A DNA stretch of 64,000 nt from Perca fluviatilis (Eukaryota; Chordata; Actinopteri; Perciformes; Percidae): positions 16,927,097 through 16,991,096 of the forward strand of contig NC_053120.1 of NCBI RefSeq assembly GCF_010015445.1, in the 5' to 3' direction. Each line of letters opens with the position of its first letter. The first letter of the stretch is position 1. The notes under the pieces are model-generated. The model did not search any database. It saw nothing but the letters and a program-made list of their open reading frames with translations, and was not told the DNA's origin. Both the position numbers and the translations under genes were made by a program. Shown here piece after piece: positions 11,561 to 21,147 of this stretch.

Positions 11561-12628
11561 TCTGACTTCAAAAGTTTTATACGTTTGCTCCGTAAATTAT
11601 GAAATGAAGATCTCAGCTAAACAATATAAATTCAGTTTGGAAAAAAACACCATAGTAAAAGTTCATCAAAGGACTGGCACATTTCTCCACAAAAAAAGAA
11701 GATATTTGTACATGCTAAGTAATTCACATTTTGTACAATAACTATTATATTTGTGATGTTTATAAATAATTCGTTTAACATGATCGTAGTGATCAAATAA
11801 TTTGTACATCTTTAAAAGCATTTACATACATTTCACTACACATGAAGTACTTAGCTATTTACTGCTGATAAAATAAGGTACTAATAATGATGACAATGTG
11901 TCATAGTACCAGAGCGTCCTACAGCCTATTGATAGTATCTGTGTCTGGAGCAAACTTGACACCTTTAAATAAATTGCACATTGTTTTTTACATAAAATAA
12001 AATAATAATCACTTACAAAATATGTGTATTGCTTTAGAAATGACTTACAACCACAGAAATGTAAGCTCAACAAAATATTTTCAATTATCTTCAAGTCTAT
12101 ACATAATGTTTAATAATTAATTATGTAATGATTAATGGATGGCTCACAATTGATCATACTGTACCACATCCCACTGCTCAGCAATATCAGTGCCGTCTGG
12201 CTTTGTGAATGGCTACAAATCAGCAAAATCCACTTGGACCTGTCCAGTCCTGGCAGTTCGACCAACTCTCCCACCGTTACTGAGCTATCTGAACATCCAT
12301 CTGACATCGCAGAGATAAACTTGGCTCTGGAAAGCTCTCTCCTCTCATCCACTGCTCCGCAGTGCGTGACGAGTTTTGTTTGACTGACGTTTCTGTATCT
12401 GCTTCCTATGTTCAGGCCCCTTAGCCCTGAAAATGAAAGTAATACGTTTTTCACATAGATCTGTGACGATAGCCACCTGATACCTCTCTACCTCAATACT
12501 GTGTGTGTTTTTTTTTTTTTTATGCCTTTCAGTGTGGTCATGAGCAGGTGAATCTCATCCATGACTGCAGGCGTACTTCCCCCTGCGATAGGAGACAAGA
12601 CTGACAGGAGACAGATAGATGACGAATG
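11561..12628. other. AT-rich unique sequence
   Basis: AT-rich, with a run of T at 12508-12521. The frame at 12135-12383 was considered as an exon and not supported. Nothing else recognised. Confidence 0.45.
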
Positions 12629-12630
12629 TA

Positions 12631-13149
12631 CAGTACAGGCCAAAAGTTTGGACACACCTTCTCATTCAATGCGTTTCCTTTTTATTTTCATGACTATTTA
12701 CATTGTAGATTCTCACTGAAGGCATCAAAACTATGTGAACACATATGGAATTATGTACTTAACAAAAAAGTGTGAAATAACTGAAAACATGTCTTATATT
12801 TTAGATTCTTCAAAGTAGCCACCCTTTGCTTTTTTATTAATAAGGGAAAAAATTCCACTAATTAACCCTGACAAAGCACACCTGTGAAGTGAAAACCATT
12901 TCAGGTGACTACCTCATGAAGCTCATTGAGAGAACATCAAGGGTTTGCAGCGCTATCAAAAAAAGCAAAGGGTGGCTACTTTGAAGAATCTAAAATATAA
13001 GACATGTTTTCAGTTATTTCACACTTTTTTGTTAAGTACATAATTCCATATGTGTTCATTCATAGTTTTGATGCCTTCAGTGAGAATAGTCATGAAAATA
13101 AAGAAACACATTGAATGAGAAGGTGTGTCCAAACTTTTGGCCTGTACTG
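12631..13149 (+). mobile_element. Deleted Tc1/mariner-type transposon with about 200-bp inverted repeats
   Basis: TA dinucleotides flank the element (12629-12630, 13150-13151), as expected for Tc1/mariner target duplication. The outer sequence CAGTACAGGCCAAAAGTTTG at the left is repeated inverted at the right end. The inverted repeats run about 200 bp each (to about 12834, and from about 12957). About 120 bp remains between them, so nearly all of a roughly 1.5-kb parent is missing. Orientation is taken from the transposase remnant. Confidence 0.92.
12916..12984 (+). pseudogene. C-terminal remnant of a Tc1-like transposase
   Basis: Reading from 12916, a 22-residue frame, MKLIERTSRVCSAIKKSK followed by GWLL, ends in TGA at 12982-12984. 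From family knowledge, Tc1-type transposases often end in a KLIERMP..V..-like segment followed by KAKGGYF, so this looks like the last codons of the gene. The final codons overlap the right inverted repeat, as is common in these compact elements. The catalytic DDE domain and DNA-binding half are gone, so no enzyme can be made. Confidence 0.6.
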
Positions 13150-13151
13150 TA

Positions 13152-15273
13152 CTTTAATGTACAATTAAACTGTTAACAACCAGGTCTGTAGAATGCTTTG
13201 TGTAAGTGCAACCCAGCTTTTCAAATGTTTCTTTTTTTGGCATGTTGAATGCTGCAAACCGAAAGTAAATGAGTTTCATTTGAACACAAGTGCTAGCCGA
13301 CACTTTATTTGCTGTCCCCCCAACCCTCTACAAATTAAACCGTAATTTGATGATTGCATCACAAAATGTTGAGCAAAATGTGTGTTTTCGGTATTGGAAC
13401 CAACACTTCATATTAGCCCACAATATCTGCTGTTGGTGGTGTTAAACAAAATCAACAACAGTTTATGTATTGGCCAAAACTCTACAGGATATGATTATAT
13501 TATATTATATTGTATTGTAAAAATTATACATCAAAATGTTAACAATACATCACATGCATTATTCCACTGCTGTTCAGGCTGTAGGTATACTTCTTTCTCT
13601 ATGTCGCCTTCCAAAAATAGCTCTTAAGTGCACAGCCTGTCATGGGACCCCAGATACAAATGGCAGTCCCACTTAACATTGATAGTCACCCATCGTGTAT
13701 TTTTTGAGTGCCTCTCGCTTTTTTTCATCCTTCACTCCCTCTCTGCTCCTCGCCTCCCTCTAACCAGCTTCTTCTGTCACTCTGAGATGTGGCTTTAACC
13801 TCTGGTGCAGTTTTTCACTGGTGCCCTTTGTTTTAATCTATTGTTCTTAAAAGCGATTATGACCATCAGACAGGCCCATTAAATATTTAGCTGCTGCTTT
13901 CACTGGCTTCACAGGAACACACACCACAGATGTTCAAAGTGTCTTTCCCTGCAGCAGGGACGAGCACAGATATTTCGAGGGGCAGTTGCTCAATTACATA
14001 AAAGCCACTATTTGACACAGGGCTGAGCATGTGCATTTGAAGGGCAATGCTCGTGCCTGTGTGTTTCTTTGTCCTTTAGAAACTGACACACAGATTTCTG
14101 TGTGTTTGTGTGCATGCACATGTGGTATATTTCTTGTTTGTGTATGTGTGGTCTGTGTGCCGTATTTACTGCTGTAATTATTTCTGCTGTGTGTGTATTT
14201 TTCAGTGGCTGCCCCTCAGATTGCTTCGCTGTTCAATATTAGAAAATGTATTTGCAGGTCCATCCTTCATTTCCACTGCAGGAAGAATAGGAATGATCAG
14301 TTGCTTGAGAGAACAATAAATACGCTCTTCTGCTATTGCTTTATCTAAAGACACTGTGGGAAAATAGCTTCACAAATTATATATCCTTTCACTGCTACAT
14401 TTACGAATGAAGTTGAAATCTAAGAGATTGCACCCTTGTGTGATAGGCAACTGTATGCGCTAGACAAGATTAATTGGATGTGTCATTTTATTATATTTTG
14501 AAAATCAATTTTTGCTGTTTTTCACTACCTTCTCTTCCTGTTTGGTATTAATATACTTTTTTACAGTTAAGATACATGCAAAAATGATATACTACAGATG
14601 TGAGGTCTTGTGGATTTTGAAATATCATTATTTCAAAATCTAAAATTAAAATTCTTTTAACTCATGTGTTAGTGTTGGATTGATTGAGGAGTTTCTTTGA
14701 ATAAGGCCTCCCAGGTAAATAGAAGATTACAAGTTCCAAAAGCATCAACATTTATTGTTGATGTCATCATGTCACTATGAGCTTTGTTGTCTCAGCTGTT
14801 ATTATTCAGAAGGATATGAACAGCGTTAGCAGCCAAGGGTCCAGTGTCATGCTCAAGGATGTTTTGACTGTTCTAATAATGAAATGTGATGTGCCAGTTA
14901 TGAGACTTCCAACCAGAAGTCCACCCTGCCAGTTTATACTCTTATTTAACGATGACTGCAAGAGATGCAAGAAATGGTTAGCCCTGCCAAGGAATTGTGT
15001 CATATTCCATCATAAAATATGGTTCTGCATGTTTATATTGTAGGCTCATTTTTTTTAAGTACACTTTAATATGACACAGACAAAAAATGTCATGTTTAAG
15101 TGGGTTTCCTTTGAATAGTTTCCTCCCACAATCTGAAAGCAGCAAGTCCTTCAAATCAAATGACAAAATATGTTGTTTGTCCATGTCTTTTAGAACAACA
15201 GACAAATACATCTAATAATATGTTTAGGCACAAAAAGTACTTTAGGGAAAGATCATGGGGATCTTTATCGTCA
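13152..15273. other. AT-rich unique sequence
   Basis: Includes AT-rich patches (13490-13560; 14460-14660) and T/G-rich text at 14095-14200. No frame has coding character and no repeat termini were found. A short inverted pair around TTTTGAAATATCATTATTTCAAAA lies at 14616-14639. Confidence 0.45.
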
Positions 15274-15864
15274 TGGTTACAGTAGTCTCGCTTTGCCAGA
15301 CATTCCTCCACAGCGCTGCGGAGGAGGGTCTGACTAGTCCACACAGCATTCTGGGATGGGAAAAACGTGCTGTGGTTTATTGCCATTTCTTTAAACCAAT
15401 CGCAATCGTCATGGGCGGTGCTAAGCACTGGGAAAAGCCACAGTGCCGCTGCAAAATTGGGAAGGAACTTGTTTTGGTGGAACGTGTACGTTCAAAAGTT
15501 GCTTTAGGCGTGCACAGGGACGTGCACAGGTACAGGCTATTGTTGCCTGGACAACAGCCCATTTGCCCTGATTGGTTTAGCTGCCCCTCTGGTGAAAGAG
15601 CCTAAATAAACTTTTCTTCCTTTCTTTTTTTATTTTTTAGCTTTTGCGGCTGCATTAATACGATAATACGCCCATCATCAGTTAAATCAAATTAAATCGC
15701 TATATCATCCAATCTTGCCCTCAGCGATGCCCTCTGCCCCCAGTCATGTGACTTTGTTTATAGATCACACACAGAGCACCGCAAATGAAAGAGGGAAAGC
15801 CAAGCCCTTCTGCCTTCACGTGAGTTTTTAAAGTTATGGAGATTATGACAAATGCCCTGTGAAT

Positions 15865-16235
15865 TAGCCTGGCTGACACCAGACCCTTCTCAGTTGTAAC
15901 TGAGAGTGGGTCTGGGAAAGGTTCATTGACAGTTCATTTCCAAAGGGCGTCACCAACGGACGCCGCTCAAATGCCTCCGGGCGCATTGGATAGTCCAACC
16001 AATCAGACCAACGATCCAGGTGACACTGCGCTTCGGTAGCCGTCATGTTGAATGTAAACAAAAAGCTGCTCGCCGTCGCTGCGCTATCATCATCGCGTGA
16101 AGCCTGCCTCAGCGGTTGGGATTGGTGCCTCGATTTTGGGGACATTGGAAATGGATTTGAATGGGCTCTTCTCCAGACTGACTTGCAGAGCAAATCTCAA
16201 ATTTGCCGGAAGTTCATCAGGGTTTACCCCGGCTA
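15865..16235. mobile_element. TAGCC-ended element with 9-bp duplication (371 bp), third-level insertion
   Basis: An exact 9-bp direct repeat, CCTGTGAAT, occurs at 15856-15864 and 16236-16244. The element begins TAGCCTGGCTGAC and ends CCCCGGCTA, so the termini are inverted (TAGCC/GGCTA). Near the left end a further palindrome, CTTCTCAGTTGTAACTGAGA, spans about 15885-15904. It sits inside the hAT at 15515-17724. Opposed frames across it are short and overlapping; I do not call a gene. TAG-type ends and 9-bp duplications link it to the outermost element. Confidence 0.8.
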
Positions 16236-16367
16236 CCTGTGAATAGCAACCAAAAAAATCCACTTGAGCTTTGAATAAAGTGCAGCTTCAGCTTGTAACA
16301 TTTGCATCACGTCACGCAGCATTGCCTTATATTAACGTCAAATGCTACGTTATCAACTAAAGCTAAT

Positions 16368-17028
16368 AGGCTCGTTCGAAATGAGCCAGGTCTGCGCAGA
16401 ATCGATCACCGGCAATCGCTGCCCAATGTATGCCGGTTAGATTTGTGTCCGACTTGATCCCGACTTGCTCTGACGTCATGCACACATGGGCAACGATGAC
16501 CTCACGAGATCAAGGCGGCCGCAGGTTTGAGACGCAGGCAGCGCAGTTGCTTTTCATAGACTGCAAGACCCAGGCGAATCAACATGATGACGATTTATAT
16601 AAACTTTTTATTGATTTTGAATTGAAGGGATTTTAACTGACATTTGTCTGATTTAAAGGCTTATTCTGTACAAACCACATGTTGCGTGGCTGAGAGTTAT
16701 GTTTAGAAGTCAGAGAGACTAAATCTGTTCAGATTACGGATCATCTACATTAAAATCAGCAACAGATCGCATGTAGAGCATTTTGACAGCTACTCTGTCA
16801 TAATAAAAACAACTGGAGACTGTATACAAGCTGATATATGGGTCTGATAACATCTTATTAAATCGGAATCGGACCACAGTGTTTCTGTGACTTCCTGTTC
16901 AGCCTGAAGGCTGCTGGAAACGGCTGTAAACTGTCCGACTTGACAGCAGATTTTTGTCACCGCCCCCGGCTGCTGCCGCCTGCTCTCGTCCACTTTACAG
17001 GCGAGGCACAGTTCATCTCGAGCAGGCT
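16368..17028. mobile_element. Probable further non-autonomous element nested in the hAT
   Basis: The left boundary AGGCTCGTTCGAAATGA and the complement of the right boundary AGCCTGCTCGAGATGA are imperfect inverted repeats (about 13 of 17 positions). TAA lies at both edges (16364-16366 and 17028-17030), which would suit a Harbinger-type 3-bp duplication, though the edges cannot be fixed to the base. The text matches my recall of a dispersed fish repeat. No transposase remains. Confidence 0.5.
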
Positions 17029-17947
17029 AACGTAGCTACGTTACGTCCATTACATGAGTGTGCGTTCTGTAGAGAAGAGAGAGACTCAGGGATGTGACAG
17101 TTTGGGCTCTTGAATAATGCTAGGTTATATGTTGTTTGCTGTCAATATGCTACGTGAGTTTTCAACCAACAATCAGATGTGACGTAAGTGAAAGTGAAAG
17201 TCGCCTTATTTTGTTATTAGATGATAAAATAATGTCCCAGTTGGTTCACAACAAAGACGACTGAAGAAGAGAGAGAAATAGCTCTGACTGAAGAAGAGAG
17301 AGAAATAGCTCAAAGAAGCAGTTAAAAGATCTGCAACTTTGCAGAGCTTGATTAAAACTACCAGCAGGCCAGCTGTGAGAGAAGCATTTGATAATGTCAA
17401 GCAACCATCCTACATTATTCATTTAATGTGAAGTTGGCCTATTTTATCAGAAGCATTTTCTTTAAGTTGGAGTAGGGTAATAACTCATTAAAACAAATTA
17501 TTTAATAATAAATGCACAGTAAATGTATCTGTGCCGTGTATAGCATTGTGAATTAGTTATTATCTTATGTATATCAAAAGTTCCAGTTTACAGAGCATTT
17601 GAGAACCTGGGGATCGAGTAAAATACTTTTACTAGCTTTAGTCATGTTGTAATTGTTCTTAATGGAAAAAATGGGTACCTGTTTTCCAGATTAGAGCCCC
17701 TCCAAATGTCTGTGCACATCCCTGGTCGTGCAACAGAAAAGTCAGATTGGACAGATAGTCTAGCTAGCTGTCTCAATTTACCCTCCAGAGATCTGAGGAG
17801 CAGTTAACCATTGTCCTCATAAATCCACCGGAGTTTAAACTTCCTATACAAACAAAATGGAAGGTAACGGACATCCGGCTGAAAAGAGTGAAATCCGGCA
17901 GAATTTCCGACGGCAACAGATGTCGTGGATATAGACTATGGTTACAG

Positions 17948-18579
17948 TAATGTACACTTGGTTAAGGTTGAAACAAACCGTCAGCTGATTTGTTGACCCA
18001 TGTATCCCAATGTCCTTCCTACATAGACTTTGACGCTCTATAATGACTTCTTTTGTCTTGCTTTTTATTTGTTAGCCCTACAAAACTGGTAATCTGTTCA
18101 GGATGTACCCTGCCTCTGGCCCCTTTTGTACTTTTTGTAAGCTCCAACACTGTGAACCTAAACAGCAGTTTACAGATGGGTGGATGGATGGATGGATGGA
18201 TGGATGTATTGTTATAGAAAAAGAGATGTGTTCTCACCATGTTCACATATTTCCTCACTTGAGGTATAGGCATAACATTTGCATGTTCACGTCACTAGTT
18301 ATAATAGTTGCAATAGTTTATTGACTTGCTGTTTAGATATTTTGTATCTTATCTGAAAAGAGACTTCATGAAAAAATGAAGTCATAACCATAACTGAAGT
18401 CAGAATATGTGTATATTCCCCCTCTTAGTGGTTGATGCGGTGGAGACAGTGGAGACGGTCAATTAGTCTACCTCTCTCTGGTTTGGCATTCCCAATGATT
18501 GATGGTGTCACTTCCTGCTTATGGATAATATTTCTTAACAGAAAATACTTGCTAAGCTAAGTATTCTACTGGAAATAAA
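17948..18579. other. Unique sequence with a (GGAT)n microsatellite
   Basis: About seven GGAT/GATG units lie at 18177-18206. Otherwise AT-rich unique sequence with no coding or repeat signal. Confidence 0.6.
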
Positions 18580-19300
18580 GGGTGTAATAGTACACAGAAG
18601 TCACGGTTCTGTTCATATGGTTCGGTACGAGTTCAGTACAGCGGACAAAAACCCAAGAGCATAAGGATACGTTTCTTTTCATTTATTTTGAACAGACAGT
18701 AGTGCAAGTGTAAAACACAGACAAAATCCTCTTGCTTGCTGGGAACTGAGCATTTTGCCCACTGGCAACTTTGGTAAACTATTTTCATTATAAAAATATT
18801 AATAATGAGATATAAAAATAATAATAATTCTAACCATTCCGTATTACACTGTACAAACACTGAACACGTGTGTGAACACTTTTTCAAAGTGCAACAGGTC
18901 ACATTTGGCTATAAAACTGAAAGGCATCTCTGCTGATTGGCACAACTGGGTGATGGCTTGACTGTGCGTTAGCATGTTTGATGTGTTTCCATTCACATAC
19001 CGCCGTCCTTGTCTTATACACAACTCTCTCTGTCCGTTGTTGTTGCAGCTAACCAGTAACCCAAATTGTTCCCAAACAACAGGCAGGTCTTCTACCTCTG
19101 GTGGCGCCATTGTGTGATTGACTGGCACGCCAAATTAGCTTGTTGTGCTAGCTAGCCTAAATGCTGCTTACGCCATATGGCTAAAAGATTCGGGACGGAA
19201 CTCACGTTTGTGAACTTTGATTTCCCATTAGGTGCATCAATCTACATACCGTGAATTCTACCTGCACCGGACCATGAGGTTTTGGCACGAATACACAAAC
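18580..19300 (-). mobile_element. Decayed hAT-type element carrying a BED-finger fragment
   Basis: The left edge GGGTGTAATAGTACACAG resembles GGTGTAACGGTAC-type hAT termini known from fishes (recall). The subterminal TTCATATGGTTCGGTACGAG recurs, degenerate and inverted, near 19255-19295 (complement CTCATGGTCCGGTGCAGG). The extreme right terminus and a target duplication were not found, so limits are approximate. The minus strand holds a BED zinc-finger-like segment, as in hAT transposases. Confidence 0.5.
18964..19080 (-). pseudogene. Degenerate BED zinc finger of a hAT transposase
   Basis: Within a minus-strand frame (19128 down to 18844), residues 17-55 have the BED-finger layout: an aromatic start VVWEQFGLL, a cysteine position CIRQ, then YVNGNTSNMLTH. 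BED fingers bind DNA at the N-terminus of many hAT transposases and typically show W..F, CxxC, and G(N)T(S/T)NL..H. Here the second cysteine of the CxxC pair is replaced by glutamine and the distal histidine is not clear, so zinc binding is probably lost. No catalytic domain follows; the frame stops within the same fragment. Confidence 0.55.
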
Positions 19301-19627
19301 AGCCTGAGATGAAGCTGGATAAAGGAATACAATACACATACCGTGCAGCTTTACGGCTCAATAAAAGATTAAATCACTGGTTAAAGCAGACATTGTTGCA
19401 GCGAAGAGACATATTTCAAAGACAGTGAAGAACATATTCATACTTATATGCAAGTGAGGCATGTTAATTGATGAAAGTCCTTGGTTTTAATGGCTAGTAG
19501 TGGGTATTGAGTAGAAAGTGACAAGCTATGATATGTGCTTTGAAAGGCCAGCCAGCTAACCCTCTCTTGCTTCCTCTCTTTGCCTAATGGCTGATAATGA
19601 AGAGGGCATCTTTGCAGAGATGACATG
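19301..19627. other. Unique sequence, nothing recognised
   Basis: Mixed sequence to the right of the hAT relic; it may still contain unrecognised element tail near 19320-19370. Confidence 0.4.
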
Positions 19628-19649
19628 CACACACACACACACACACACA

Positions 19650-19680
<31 letters not shown>
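19628..19680. repeat. (CA)n microsatellite
   Basis: About 26 CA units with one ACCA interruption. Confidence 0.95.
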
Positions 19681-19682
<2 letters not shown>

Positions 19683-19834
19683 GGCTGGGCTGACTGCCCT
19701 TCAGAATACCAGGGCTGACATTAATCTTTAAATGAATGTTGCCTCTTCCCCAAGACTTTCAATCCATTAGTGGCCACATCTTGAGATGGAGAGAGATTGC
19801 CATGAAAGAGAAGGCAGGGAGGATGCAGGCAACG

Positions 19835-19838
<4 letters not shown>

Positions 19839-19868
<30 letters not shown>
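19839..19868. repeat. (TG)n microsatellite
   Basis: Fifteen TG units; opposite phase to the CA array about 160 bp upstream, so the two could pair as an inverted repeat. Confidence 0.95.
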
Positions 19869-19869
<1 letters not shown>

Positions 19870-20312
19870 ATGCATGTGTGGTGCACAACGGCGACAGAAA
19901 GGATGATGTCAATGATAATGGAGGATGAGGACAGAGATAGAATGAAAAACACAGAGAAAGGTTGAGACAACACGAAGGTTTCAGAGACGCAGTAATATTC
20001 AGAGAGAAAGAGAGAAAGGAAGAGGACACATGTTTCAGCTGCTCGGATAAATGTAGCCACTTCTACTGCTGTTGGTCTGTTGAAAGATGGAAGAGTGGAT
20101 GTGTAAGACTAAGTTACTCTCTTGACCTATAAATGTAAACAACATATTTTCTTTTTTTCATATAGGTTACTTATTTTACATCCTGTATTTTCTCTTTTCT
20201 GTCCAATGCAGGGACTGGGGGTGGAGAGTACTTCTTCCTCACCCTTCTATCTCCTCTTTCCCATCTATCCCTGCTTCGATTCTTCTATTATCCTTTTCTA
20301 CTTCTTAACATT
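19869..20312. other. Unique sequence, nothing recognised
   Basis: Purine-leaning then pyrimidine-leaning unique sequence. No gene. Confidence 0.45.
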
Positions 20313-20316
20313 TTAA

Positions 20317-21143
20317 AGGGTAACTACAGTTTTTTCAACCTGGACAATATTTTCCTATGTTTTTGTGTCTTAGTGACTGATGGGAGATCGCTGCAGTCGG
20401 CAGCGGCAAAACAAGCTACAATGTAAGTTAATATTGCAATTGTGCAGCTTGTAGCCTATTTATGTTCACAAAAGTGCTCATTTTGCCACGGTCAGTCTCA
20501 GATTAATATTCTAAGTGTCTGACATCATTATGGAAAGGATTTCTAAGGAGGTCAACCTTTCTGTTAAAGAGTAAGATCTTTTTTTTAACATTAAAAAATC
20601 CGTGAAATTGCAAACCCACCAGACACAATGTAAATAAACAGTAATTTTAGTATCATAAAATACACTTCATTCAAAGTTGACAGAAACAAAATAAAACTAT
20701 GAAAATCTGTTTTGGGTAATTTTTCCTTTTTTCCAACCATCACAACTCTAGTTTTGGTTGAAATAAACACATAGTTTACCGATTTACATGTGGAGATATG
20801 TTAGCTCTATACACGTTTTTTTTAAATGGAGTCTGGTGGGTTAAGCGCAAGCAACCTCAGAGCTGTTTCTGGCTAAACAGAAAGGTCTCAAAGAGGTATT
20901 AAAAATATCTTTCTCTGTAGGGCTCCTTTCCATAATGCCGTCATCATTTTGGTGGCAAAAACAGCACTTTTAGTGGACATTTGCCCCATAGGGTTACATT
21001 GCAGCCCGGTTTGTGGCTGCCGGTTACAGCATTCACGCTTAATACTGGACCAATTTCAAGAGATTGTTGTTCCTATCAGTCACTTACACACAAAACCATA
21101 GGAAAATAGGGTCTAGGTTAAAAAAAAAAACGGTAGTTACCCT
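20317..21143. mobile_element. TTAA-flanked transposon with long degenerate inverted repeats (827 bp)
   Basis: TTAA stands at both outer edges (20313-20316 and 21144-21147). The element starts AGGGTAACTACAG and the complement of its end reads AGGGTAACTACCG. The similarity continues inwards for about 75-80 bp: TTTTCCTATG, then GTGACTGATGGGA at the left and GTGACTGATAGGA in the inverted right end. This supports a TTAA-targeting element (piggyBac or Kolobok type). The interior, AT-rich with several T/A runs, has no transposase-like frame. Confidence 0.82.
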
Positions 21144-21147
21144 TTAA

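Larger units (their letters stand above)
15515..17724. mobile_element. hAT-type insertion inside another element (2,210 bp)
   Basis: The left end reads CAGGGACGTGCACAG and the complement of the right end CAGGGATGTGCACAG, a 15-bp terminal inverted repeat with one mismatch. It is flanked by an 8-bp duplication with one difference: GGCGTGCA (15507-15514) and GTCGTGCA (17725-17732). These are hAT hallmarks. Its interior holds at least two further insertions, at 15865-16235 and about 16368-17028, leaving about 1.2 kb of hAT-derived sequence. I saw no transposase domain in the remaining parts. Confidence 0.88.
15283..17938. mobile_element. TAGTCT-ended element with 9-bp duplication, interrupted by a hAT
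   Basis: An exact 9-bp direct repeat, TGGTTACAG, flanks the unit at 15274-15282 and 17939-17947. The element begins TAGTCTCGCTTTGCC and ends ATAGACTA, giving a 6-bp terminal inverted repeat TAGTCT/AGACTA. Its own sequence is in two blocks, 15283-15514 and 17725-17938, with a 2,210-bp hAT inserted between. The right block resumes where the left stops, at a shared (G/T)CGTGCA. I recognise the joined text as a common percomorph repeat (recall). No coding capacity. Superfamily unassigned; 9-bp duplications are typical of Mutator-like elements. Confidence 0.82.

Noticed and set aside
12135..12383. 82-codon plus-strand frame with a possible upstream CTCAG acceptor
   Set aside because: The opposite strand is open over the same bases, there is no donor, no domain and no conserved-looking motif.
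15864..16242. Overlapping frames of about 65-109 codons on both strands
   Set aside because: They lie entirely inside the 371-bp non-coding transposon.
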